Shown here piece after piece: positions 1 to 6,325 of a stretch of 13,613 bases of DNA. Source of the DNA: Candidatus Shapirobacteria bacterium (GTDB lineage Bacteria > Patescibacteriota > Microgenomatia > UBA12405). Where the stretch lies: contig VFLE01000208.1 of assembly GCA_009885205.1 (NCBI GenBank), positions 1-13,613 on the forward strand, written 5' to 3'. The translations under genes and the position numbers were made by a program. Under the pieces are notes generated by a model. That model worked only from the letters and a program-made list of their open reading frames with translations. It was not told the origin of the DNA and ran no database searches. Position 1 is the stretch's first letter. Each line of letters opens with the position of its first letter.

Positions 1-61
1 ATTAAATTATAAAATAAAATCTACTACCAACTACGGTCTACTAAATCTTATTAAAACACTC

Positions 62-67
62 TAAAAT
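62..67 (+). promoter_or_regulatory. Putative -10 element for ftsA
   Basis: TAAAAT lies 7 nt before the ftsA ATG. No convincing -35 box and no Shine-Dalgarno sequence are visible upstream. The spacing would put the transcript start at or next to the start codon, as at several other genes here. The DNA is AT-rich, so a chance match is possible. Confidence 0.4.
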
Positions 68-74
68 AAAACAT

Positions 75-1325
75 ATGTCTCACACTAAAATTATTACCTG
101 TCTCGACATCGGAACTTCAAAGATAACCACCATCGTCGCCAAATTTGATAGTCCACAGTCATTACCAAATATTATTGGTGTTTCCTCAATTGTGGCTAAA
201 GGTTTTAAAAAAGGCCAAATAGTTAATCTAGAACTGGCCTCAAATACCATTACTGAATCAATCGAATCAGCCGAAAGAATGGCTAGTTTAGAAATAAATC
301 AAGTTTTTGTTTCCCTCACCGCTCCCCATTTTGAGTCAATAAATTCTCACGGCGTGACGGCTATTGGCAACCCCAATGGAGAAATAACCCCAGACGATAT
401 TTCTCGCGCCATCGAAGCTGCCAAAGCCATAACTCTACCCCCTAACAAAGAAATTCTCCACAGTATTCCTCGTATCTTTACTGTCGACGGCCAAGACGGT
501 GTTGTTGACCCCATTGGTATGAACGGAATTAGACTAGAGGTTGATTCTCACTTGATTTTAATTTCAACCCCAGCCCTGCGAAATTTAACCAAATGTCTTG
601 AGGATGTCAATATTAAAATTCAAGGCCTAGCTTATTCCGGTCTCACCGCTGCCAAATCATCTTTGTCTGAAACCGAAAATGAGCTTGGAGTGGCTCTGGT
701 TGATATGGGTGGCTACAACACTACTGTCACTATTTTTATTGACAATTCACCCGCCTGTTCTTTTTGTTTACCTGTGGGGGCCAACAACATTACCGCCGAT
801 TTGGCCATTGGTCTTCGCCTACCATTGGCTGACGCCGAAAAAATAAAAATCCGACTCGCTCAATTGGTCGACAAAAAAGGTTTTCATGATGAAATTGACT
901 TGTCCAATATTGGAATTGTGGCCGATGACAATAAAATATCTATTTCTTCCACTATCAACGGTATTATTAAGCCTCGAATTGAAGAAATTGTCCACCTAGT
1001 TTGGCAAGAAATTTGTAGTCATGGTTTTCAAAATTTAATTCCCGCTGGAATTGTTTTTACCGGCGGTGGTGCTTTGACTGTCGATTTAAAAACAATTTCT
1101 CAAAAAATTATTCCCTTGCCAATTAGAATTAGTGACCCCATCAAATTAGATGGCCTAGTTGACGATATTACTTCCCCCTCGTACAGCAGTGCTATCGGTT
1201 CAATTTTATATTTCCAAGATTCAAAGCAAATTCCCAATTCATCAGGTAAAAAAATGAAGATAAATATCCCCTTTAAACAAATTATTGGAAAAATTAAAGA
1301 TTTTTTATCACCATTACTACCTTAA
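75..1325 (+). CDS. ftsA: Cell division protein FtsA
   Basis: FtsA is an actin-like ATPase that anchors FtsZ filaments to the inner face of the membrane and helps recruit the divisome. The 416 residues are normal for the family. Visible parts: phosphate-1 loop LDIGTSKITT (residues 10-19); the conserved IPRIFTVDGQDGVVDPIG stretch (131-148); phosphate-2 VALVDMGGYNTTVT (206-219); adenosine motif GIVFTGGGAL (325-334). The last 17 residues (about 400-416, KQIIGKIKDFLSPLLP) form a short basic/hydrophobic amphipathic segment, as expected of the FtsA membrane-targeting helix, joined by a Lys/Ser-rich linker. The ATG at 75 is chosen because the protein then begins directly at the first beta strand. There is no ribosome-binding site. 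ftsZ follows after a 148-nt spacer with its own promoter, the common ftsA-ftsZ order. Confidence 0.96.
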   Translation: MSHTKIITCLDIGTSKITTIVAKFDSPQSLPNIIGVSSIVAKGFKKGQIVNLELASNTITESIESAERMASLEINQVFVSLTAPHFESINSHGVTAIGNPNGEITPDDISRAIEAAKAITLPPNKEILHSIPRIFTVDGQDGVVDPIGMNGIRLEVDSHLILISTPALRNLTKCLEDVNIKIQGLAYSGLTAAKSSLSETENELGVALVDMGGYNTTVTIFIDNSPACSFCLPVGANNITADLAIGLRLPLADAEKIKIRLAQLVDKKGFHDEIDLSNIGIVADDNKISISSTINGIIKPRIEEIVHLVWQEICSHGFQNLIPAGIVFTGGGALTVDLKTISQKIIPLPIRISDPIKLDGLVDDITSPSYSSAIGSILYFQDSKQIPNSSGKKMKINIPFKQIIGKIKDFLSPLLP

Positions 1326-1328
1326 TCT

Positions 1329-1455
1329 AATTTCCAACTAACAAATTTACAAGTTCCAAACAAATCACAAAAAACAAATAACAAATTACAAAAAGATAGT
1401 TCCTTTTGGAAATTGATAATTGGAACTTGTTTGGAAATTGTCAATTTGGAAATTG
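1329..1455. repeat. ftsA-ftsZ spacer: direct and inverted TTGGAAATTG-type repeats
   Basis: The spacer is made of a CAA-rich left part and a TTG-rich right part that are imperfect inverted copies. CAAGTTCCAA (1350-1359) pairs with TTGGAACTTG (1420-1429), and AATTTCCAA (1329-1337) pairs with TTGGAAATT (1431-1439). The right part also contains TTGGAAATTG three times as direct repeats (starting near 1407, 1431 and 1447). The middle is low-complexity CAAA-type sequence. A long weak hairpin could form. It ends just upstream of the ftsZ promoter. Its function is unknown. Confidence 0.7.
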
Positions 1456-1467
1456 TAGATTTATAAT
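1438..1467 (+). promoter_or_regulatory. ftsZ promoter (leaderless type)
   Basis: TTGTCA (1438-1443, one mismatch to TTGACA), an 18-nt spacer and a perfect TATAAT (1462-1467). Only 6 nt separate the -10 box from the ftsZ ATG, so transcription would start at the A of ATG. This is one of the best promoters in the window. Confidence 0.75.
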
Positions 1468-1473
1468 AAATAA

Positions 1474-2568
1474 ATGGGATTAATAAAAACTTTAACTGGA
1501 CAATTCGCAAAAATAAAAGTCGTTGGTGTCGGTGGTGGTGGCAATAATGCTATTAATTCCATGATCGATGAAGACAATATCAAAGGCGTCGAGTTTGTCG
1601 CCGTCAATACCGACTCCCAGGCACTACTAAATTCGAAAGCTGACATCAAAATTCAAATTGGTGAAAAATTAACCAAAGGTCTCGGTGCTGGGGGTGAACC
1701 TCAAATTGGCCAACAAGCAGCAGAGGAATCTCGTGAACGTATCAAAGAAGCTCTGGCCGATACTGACATGCTTTTTATTACCGGCGGTATGGGTGGCGGC
1801 ACTTGTACTGGTGCTGCTCCAATTATTGCCGAAATTGCCAAAAAAGAATTAGGTATTTTAACCATTGCGGTTGTCACCAAACCATTTTTGTTTGAAGGTT
1901 CACGTCGCATGAGTCGGGCTGATGATGGTTTGTCCCAACTTCGACAATTTGTCGACACTCTGATTGTCATCCCCAATCAAAAGGTAATGGAAGTGGTCAA
2001 TAGCCAAGCCACATTATTAGAAGCATTTAAAATCGCTGATAATGTTTTGACCAAAGGTACCAAGGCCATTGCTGACCTAATTACCACCACAGGTTTAATT
2101 AATTTAGATTTTGCCGATATTAAATCGGTAATGAGCAATGCCGGCTCAGCCCTGATGGGAGTAGGTGAGGCCGAAGGCGAAGATCGCGCCAAAAAGGCCG
2201 TCGAGGCTGCTATCGATTCTCCCTTAGTTGAGGCTGATATTGATGGTGCTCGGGGTGTTTTGATTAATATCAATGGTGGGCCCGATATTACCATGGCCGA
2301 AATCGAGCAAGCCGCCAAAACCATTACCGATCATGTTGCCCCCGATGCCAATATTATTTTTGGCGCTTCAATTGACCCACAACTTGCAGGAAAAATAAAA
2401 ATTACAGTTATTGCCACTGGTTTTGACAATTCCAAGCTCCACTATGCCAAACCCGCCCAAGAACCACTCCTCTCCAGTGAATATAAAAATATTTTGGATA
2501 ATCAAATTATCCCCGAAGGCCTGGACATCGAAACCGACTTTGACATCCCCGCATTCCTCCGCAAGTAA
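1474..2568 (+). CDS. ftsZ: Cell division protein FtsZ
   Basis: FtsZ is the tubulin-like GTPase that polymerises into the Z-ring at midcell. The 364 residues contain the N-terminal nucleotide-binding GVGGGGNNAINSM (18-30), the tubulin signature region GGMGGGTCTGAAP (104-116), the synergy-loop region NLDFADIKSVMSNAGSALMG that completes GTP hydrolysis across the subunit interface, and the C-terminal tail peptide DIPAFLRK that binds FtsA. One oddity: the signature normally reads GGGTGTG, but residue 111 is Cys (codon TGT) instead of Gly. The linker before the tail is short (about 20-30 residues) and the tail is the extreme C-terminus. The start at 1474 is set by the adjacent promoter and because the protein starts just before the first beta strand. 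It is the partner of ftsA upstream. Confidence 0.97.
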   Translation: MGLIKTLTGQFAKIKVVGVGGGGNNAINSMIDEDNIKGVEFVAVNTDSQALLNSKADIKIQIGEKLTKGLGAGGEPQIGQQAAEESRERIKEALADTDMLFITGGMGGGTCTGAAPIIAEIAKKELGILTIAVVTKPFLFEGSRRMSRADDGLSQLRQFVDTLIVIPNQKVMEVVNSQATLLEAFKIADNVLTKGTKAIADLITTTGLINLDFADIKSVMSNAGSALMGVGEAEGEDRAKKAVEAAIDSPLVEADIDGARGVLININGGPDITMAEIEQAAKTITDHVAPDANIIFGASIDPQLAGKIKITVIATGFDNSKLHYAKPAQEPLLSSEYKNILDNQIIPEGLDIETDFDIPAFLRK

Positions 2569-2569
2569 T

Positions 2570-3090
2570 TTATTTGTTCAATTTATCTTTTCCCCAATTC
2601 TTTACATTATTTTTAATGTAATATTTTATTGTTAAAAATCTTTTTTCATCTTCAATAATTTCATCATAATATCTGCCTTGCCAACCAAACCATAGATTAT
2701 TTTGTCTGGTATATCTTTTTACTGCTGACTTATATTGTTTAATAATTATTGGGACTTTTTGATTTGAAAATTTATTTAATCTCGAAAAATAATCTGGATG
2801 GTTACGGTGGTCATATTTAATCAACGCGACTTTTCGATTATCTTGTAGAGACGCACCATGGTGCGTCTCTACACCCTCCCATCTAAACACACATTGGCAA
2901 AATGTTTGAGAATTTCTAAAATATAATCATTAGCAATCTGTCCAACTTTATTTAAAATCATTTCTCCATCAGTAATTTTCCCAAATAATTTACCCTTGTT
3001 TAAGGCACAAATAGTTATAAAGTAAATTCCACTGTTAGAATAATTCCAGCAAACTTTGTCACAATAATATTGTATAACATTCACTATTAA
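2570..3090 (-). pseudogene. Decayed REP-associated tyrosine transposase (RAYT / IS200-like)
   Basis: Two fragments in different frames match the order of a RAYT (Y1_Tnp, COG1943-type) protein. The N-terminal piece contains WNYSNSGIYFITICALN, then KLFGKITDGEMILNKVGQIA and HFANVCLD, and ends at a TAG at 2869-2871. The C-terminal piece (about 2570-2890) contains RKVALIKYDHRNHPDYF, the helix IIKQYKSAVKRYTRQ and WQGRYYDEIIEDE..IKYYIKNNVKNW. Between them the frame shifts and the segment that carries the catalytic histidine pair (MPNHLH in relatives) is missing. The usual basic N-terminus before WNYS is also not recognisable, so the 5' end given is approximate. The break sits next to a 30-bp palindrome. 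RAYTs mobilise REP-type palindromes; this copy should be inactive. It lies opposite to ftsZ, 1 nt beyond its stop. Confidence 0.85.
2844..2873. repeat. 30-bp perfect REP-like palindrome inside the RAYT remnant
   Basis: A perfect inverted repeat centred between 2858 and 2859; each arm reads TGTAGAGACGCACCA before the symmetry axis. It is strikingly GC-rich against the surrounding AT-rich DNA. On the minus strand, in the frame of the downstream RAYT fragment, it is read as VETHHGASLQ. No T-run follows, so it does not look like a terminator. It resembles the REP-type hairpins that RAYT transposases act on; family membership is inferred. Confidence 0.9.
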
Positions 3091-3100
3091 TCCCACATTC

Positions 3101-3128
3101 TTAAGAAAATAAAAAAGTGTGCTAAAAT
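3101..3128 (+). promoter_or_regulatory. Promoter of the small unknown gene (extended -10)
   Basis: TTAAGA (3101-3106, 4 of 6 to the -35 consensus), a 16-nt spacer and TAAAAT (3123-3128) with an upstream TG one base away, giving an extended -10. The -10 box ends 6 nt before the ATG at 3135, again predicting a leaderless mRNA. Confidence 0.6.
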
Positions 3129-3134
3129 CCGTCA

Positions 3135-3434
3135 ATGAACGAATTAATTCAACAAGTCATTAACGAATTTGATAGATTAAAAGTTCCTGCTAAAGACCAT
3201 CCCATAGGTACACTACAGCGTACAATTAGAATGCTCTCAATCGGAGACGAATTTCTCGTTACATTAGTTGTTGGTGATGAAGATGATTTATTTAAAGACA
3301 GAGTCCAAATCAAATCATATGACGGAGTCAGAATACTCACAGAAAATGACCTACCAATAATTCGAGCAATTCCCACACCTGAAGACAGAAAAATAACTAC
3401 AAAAAACCAAAAAGGTTTTTGGGATATTTTTTAA
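3135..3434 (+). CDS. Small hypothetical protein (99 aa)
   Basis: I do not recognise this protein. It is soluble and acidic, with no signal peptide or membrane segment. It starts with a helix-like MNELIQQVINEFDRL, followed by a stretch that looks beta-rich (IGDEFLVTLVV..RVQIKSYDGVRILT, about residues 36-69) and a basic tail ending KNQKGFWDIF. A good extended -10 box 6 nt before the ATG and normal amino-acid composition support a real gene. It has its own promoter. A second promoter lies just past its stop and starts the ileS leader, so it is probably monocistronic, with some read-through into the leader possible. No function is assigned. Confidence 0.7.
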   Translation: MNELIQQVINEFDRLKVPAKDHPIGTLQRTIRMLSIGDEFLVTLVVGDEDDLFKDRVQIKSYDGVRILTENDLPIIRAIPTPEDRKITTKNQKGFWDIF

Positions 3435-3446
3435 AATAAAATATTG

Positions 3447-3452
3447 TATAAT
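3447..3452 (+). promoter_or_regulatory. -10 element of the ileS leader transcript
   Basis: A perfect TATAAT ending 6 nt before the ATG of the leader ORF at 3459. No good -35 box is seen (only T-rich sequence around 3424-3430). The position predicts a transcript starting at the leader ORF start codon, so the leader peptide would be translated from a leaderless 5' end. Confidence 0.65.
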
Positions 3453-3458
3453 ATCCCA

Positions 3459-3491
3459 ATGTTACACAATGTAAAAATAATCATTACCTAG
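3459..3491 (+). CDS. Candidate ileS leader peptide MLHNVKIIIT
   Basis: A 10-codon ORF (ATG at 3459, TAG at 3489-3491) encoding MLHNVKIIIT. Codons 7-9 (3477-3485) are three consecutive isoleucine codons, one each of ATA, ATC and ATT, so every isoleucine codon is sampled. The stop codon abuts a set of competing hairpins, and the next full-length gene is ileS, whose product charges tRNA-Ile. This is the layout of ribosome-mediated attenuators such as trpL, hisL and pheL: slow decoding of the control codons stalls the ribosome and favours the antiterminator. The ORF and hairpins are seen; the regulatory role is inferred. Against it: Ile codons are common in AT-rich DNA, and a second TATAAT lies at 3552-3557, downstream of the terminator. 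Confidence 0.75.
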   Translation: MLHNVKIIIT

Positions 3492-3522
3492 CCCGGGGAT
3501 TTTCCCGGCGTTTTAAATCCCC
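3491..3522 (+). promoter_or_regulatory. Attenuator: protector hairpin and antiterminator
   Basis: Two exclusive structures can be drawn. The antiterminator pairs GGGGATTT (3495-3502) with AAATCCCC (3515-3522), 8 perfect pairs with a 12-nt loop. The early (protector) hairpin pairs CCGGG (3493-3497) with CCCGG (3504-3508) and consumes the first arm of the antiterminator. A ribosome paused at the TAG (3489-3491) would cover most of GGGGATTT, releasing AAATCCCC for the terminator. A ribosome stalled on the Ile codons would leave more of it free. Exact ribosome footprints decide the detail. Confidence 0.65.
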
Positions 3523-3538
3523 AAACAGGGGATTTTTT
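3515..3538 (+). terminator. Intrinsic terminator upstream of ileS (attenuator)
   Basis: AAATCCCC (3515-3522), loop AAACA, GGGGATTT (3528-3535) and a T-run ending at 3538 form a textbook rho-independent terminator. It lies 42 nt upstream of the ileS ATG, in the ileS orientation, and after a promoter rather than at the end of a transcription unit, which points to attenuation. Its left arm is also the right arm of the antiterminator. Confidence 0.85.
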
Positions 3539-3580
3539 AATAAAAAAATTATATAATTACTAATTAATCAAAATAAATTT

Positions 3581-6325
3581 ATGCCATATTTTTCCGAATT
3601 ACCTCAAAATCCAAACTTCCCCGAGTTAGAAAAAGAAATAATGCAGTGGTGGGAGCAAAACGATATTTTAAACAAGTATCTCCATCGCAACGATAAATCA
3701 GACAAAACCTTTTCTTTTATCGACGGCCCCATCACCGCCAACGCCCCCATGGGTGTTCATCATGCCCGCGGTCGCACTCTCAAAGATGTTTTTCAACGCT
3801 TTAAAAATTTACAAGGCTATAATCAACGTTTTCAAAACGGTTTTGATTGTCAAGGTCTATGGGTCGAAGTCGAAGTCGAAAAAGATGCCGGTTTTAATTC
3901 CAAAAAAGATATCCAAAACTTTGGTCTCGACAACTTTACCAACGCCTGTTTAGCTCGCATTGACAAATATTCAGCCGTCCAAACCGAACAATCCAAGCGA
4001 TTGGGCTATTTTATGGACTGGGAAAATTCTTACTACACCAATTCCAAAGAAAATAATTTATACATTTGGCATTTTTTAAAAATAGTTCATCAAAAAGGTT
4101 GGCTTGATTTGCGTAAAAGTGCCACCACTTGGTGCCCTCGTTGCGAAACCGGTTTATCTCAACACGAACAAGCCGATGGATATAAAGACATCACCGACAC
4201 CTCAGTCTACGTCTACTTTAAATTAAAAGACCGTCAAAATGAATATGTTTTGGCCTGGACCACTACTCCTTGGACCCTCACCGCCAATGTTTTATTGGCT
4301 ATCAATACTGAATATCCCTATGTTAAGGCAAAAGTAGACGACAAAATTGTTTATTTGGCTAAAGACGCTGCCGACCGATTAGATTTAACTGATTATGAAA
4401 ACATCGATGCCAAATCTCTTTTAAATTTAAAATACGAATCACTATTTAACGAATTAGATTGTCAAAAAGGTGTCGATCATTTTATTACTGACTGGAAAAA
4501 TGTTACCCCGCAAGACGGGACTGGAGTCGTCCACATTGCCCCCGGTTGTGGTCAAGAGGATTTTGAATTAGGTAAAAAATTGGGTGTCCCCATGCCTTCT
4601 CCCCTAAACGAACAAGGTCATTTTACCAACGACTACGGTGAATTTTCTGGTAAATATGCCCATGGAGTCAAAGATTTAGTTTTTGACAAATTAAAATCAA
4701 TTGGCACATTTTTTAAAACCGAGGAAATTACTCATCGTTATCCCCACTGTTGGCGATGCAAAACCAAATGTTTATTTAGGCTGGAAAATAGTTGGTACAT
4801 TAAAACTGACGAAATTCGACCACTTATGAAAGTTGCCGCCGCCAAAATCGACTGGCACCCCAAATTTGTCGGACAGAGGATGCAAAATTGGCTCGATTCT
4901 ATGGACGATTGGATGATTAGCCGCTCACGATATTACGGTCTCGCCTTGCCTTTTTATAAATGTAACTGTGGAGAATTAACCGTCGTTGGTTCACTAGAAG
5001 AACTAAAAGAAAAGTCTGTAAATCCAGAGCAAGTCGAAGGGTTAGCCTCAATTCATCGTCCTTGGATAGATCAGATTAAAATAAAATGTCCCAAATGTGG
5101 GCAAGAAGTATCACGAGTGGCCGAGGTGGGGGATTGTTGGCTCGATGCTGGTGTCGTTCCTTTTTCTACTTTAAAATATTTAACCGACAAAGATTATTGG
5201 CACAAATGGTTCCCCGCCGACATGGTTTTGGAAATGACCGAGCAAGTCCGTCTTTGGTTTTATTCCATGTTATTTTTTGGCGTAACTTTGGAAGAAACTA
5301 TCCCCTACAAAACTGTCGTCACTCATAGCGAAGTTCGTGATGAAAAAGGGGAGAGAATGTCTAAAACTAAAAAGAATGGCATACCGTATGATGAAGCCGT
5401 CGAAAAAATGTCTGCCGATGCCATGCGTTGGCTATATTGTCTCCAAAAACCCTCATCCAATGTCAACTTTGGTTATACTGTCGCCGATGGGGTTAAACGC
5501 GAATATATTTTATTGTTGTGGAATACGTATAGATTCTTTACTCAACACTCCAACCTCGAAAATTGGTCTCCCTCAAAAACATTATCAATAACAACAATTT
5601 TGGACAAATGGATAATTTCCCGTCTAAATTCAACCATTGAAATAGTCACCAAAAATTTAAATAATTTTGGTACCGCGACTGCCACCGAGTCAATTCAAAA
5701 TTTTGTCACCGATTTATCCACTTGGTACATTCGCCGCAATCGCGACCGCACTGATAATTTCGAATTATTGTATTTTATTTTTTCTCAACTTTCAGTACTA
5801 ATATCACCTTTTACCCCATTTCTAGGCGAAATTTTACACAAAAATCTAGCCAGCAATATTGCCTCTGTCAACTTAGAATCTTGGCCTGAAACTAATAAAA
5901 GTTTAATTGACAAAGATTTAGAAAATCAAATGATTCAAGTTCGTAAAATTTGCCAAGATATTCACGCCGCCCGTCAATTGGCCAATTTAAAAATTCGCCA
6001 ACCACTATCCCTGGTCACCATAATTGAAAAAATCAGTGACGAGTTATTAAATGTTATTAAAGATGAAACCAATATAAAAAAGATTACTATTGGTGACAAA
6101 TTTTCTCTCGATACAAATTTAACTCCAAAGTTGATTGCCGAAGGTGAATATCGTGATTTTATCCGCAACATCCAAGTTTTACGTAAAAATCAAGGCTTCC
6201 AAGTTAAAGACAAAATAAATATTATTGCCCCCAACTGGCCTCAAGCTTTTGAAAGCGAAATACTAAACAAAACTTTAGCTGTTTCGATTATCAAAGGTGA
6301 CATTCTCACCGTAACCAAAGCCTAA
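3581..6325 (+). CDS. ileS: Isoleucine--tRNA ligase
   Basis: IleRS attaches isoleucine to tRNA-Ile in the cytoplasm and hydrolyses mischarged Val-tRNA-Ile. The 914-residue class I synthetase shows the HIGH region as GVHHARGRT (58-66); zinc-site-like CPRC, CWRCKTKC, CNCG and CPKC pairs; editing-domain AWTTTPWTLT (225-234) and VHIAPGCGQEDFELG, which retains the His and Asp of the editing pocket; and the KMSKS loop as RMSKT (592-596). The C-terminal anticodon-binding part includes ARQLANLKIRQPL and LDTNLTPKLIAEGEYRDFIRNIQ. HHAR instead of HIGH is odd; I recall a similar MGVHHA form in other CPR enzymes. The ATG at 3581 has no ribosome-binding site. The stop overlaps the rodA start (TAATG). It is probably controlled by the leader attenuator at 3459-3538. 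Confidence 0.95.
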   Translation: MPYFSELPQNPNFPELEKEIMQWWEQNDILNKYLHRNDKSDKTFSFIDGPITANAPMGVHHARGRTLKDVFQRFKNLQGYNQRFQNGFDCQGLWVEVEVEKDAGFNSKKDIQNFGLDNFTNACLARIDKYSAVQTEQSKRLGYFMDWENSYYTNSKENNLYIWHFLKIVHQKGWLDLRKSATTWCPRCETGLSQHEQADGYKDITDTSVYVYFKLKDRQNEYVLAWTTTPWTLTANVLLAINTEYPYVKAKVDDKIVYLAKDAADRLDLTDYENIDAKSLLNLKYESLFNELDCQKGVDHFITDWKNVTPQDGTGVVHIAPGCGQEDFELGKKLGVPMPSPLNEQGHFTNDYGEFSGKYAHGVKDLVFDKLKSIGTFFKTEEITHRYPHCWRCKTKCLFRLENSWYIKTDEIRPLMKVAAAKIDWHPKFVGQRMQNWLDSMDDWMISRSRYYGLALPFYKCNCGELTVVGSLEELKEKSVNPEQVEGLASIHRPWIDQIKIKCPKCGQEVSRVAEVGDCWLDAGVVPFSTLKYLTDKDYWHKWFPADMVLEMTEQVRLWFYSMLFFGVTLEETIPYKTVVTHSEVRDEKGERMSKTKKNGIPYDEAVEKMSADAMRWLYCLQKPSSNVNFGYTVADGVKREYILLLWNTYRFFTQHSNLENWSPSKTLSITTILDKWIISRLNSTIEIVTKNLNNFGTATATESIQNFVTDLSTWYIRRNRDRTDNFELLYFIFSQLSVLISPFTPFLGEILHKNLASNIASVNLESWPETNKSLIDKDLENQMIQVRKICQDIHAARQLANLKIRQPLSLVTIIEKISDELLNVIKDETNIKKITIGDKFSLDTNLTPKLIAEGEYRDFIRNIQVLRKNQGFQVKDKINIIAPNWPQAFESEILNKTLAVSIIKGDILTVTKA

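Noticed and set aside
1701..2324. Two open frames on the minus strand opposite ftsZ
   Set aside because: Low-complexity Ser/Ala/Ile-rich translations, complementary to conserved FtsZ codons; shadows.
2602..2621. TTACATTA/TAATGTAA stem with AT-rich flank as an ftsZ terminator
   Set aside because: It consists only of A-T pairs apart from one G-C pair, and the sequence is the codons of the conserved RAYT C-terminal IKYYIKNNVKNW on the other strand, so the symmetry is probably incidental.
3552..3557. TATAAT as the main ileS promoter
   Set aside because: No -35 box at proper spacing, and it falls outside the 6-8 nt rule seen at other starts (24 nt before the ATG). It is kept only as a caveat to the attenuator model.
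3434..3580. T-box riboswitch before ileS
   Set aside because: The leader is too short for one, and neither a specifier stem nor the conserved T-box sequence pairing with the tRNA acceptor end is visible.
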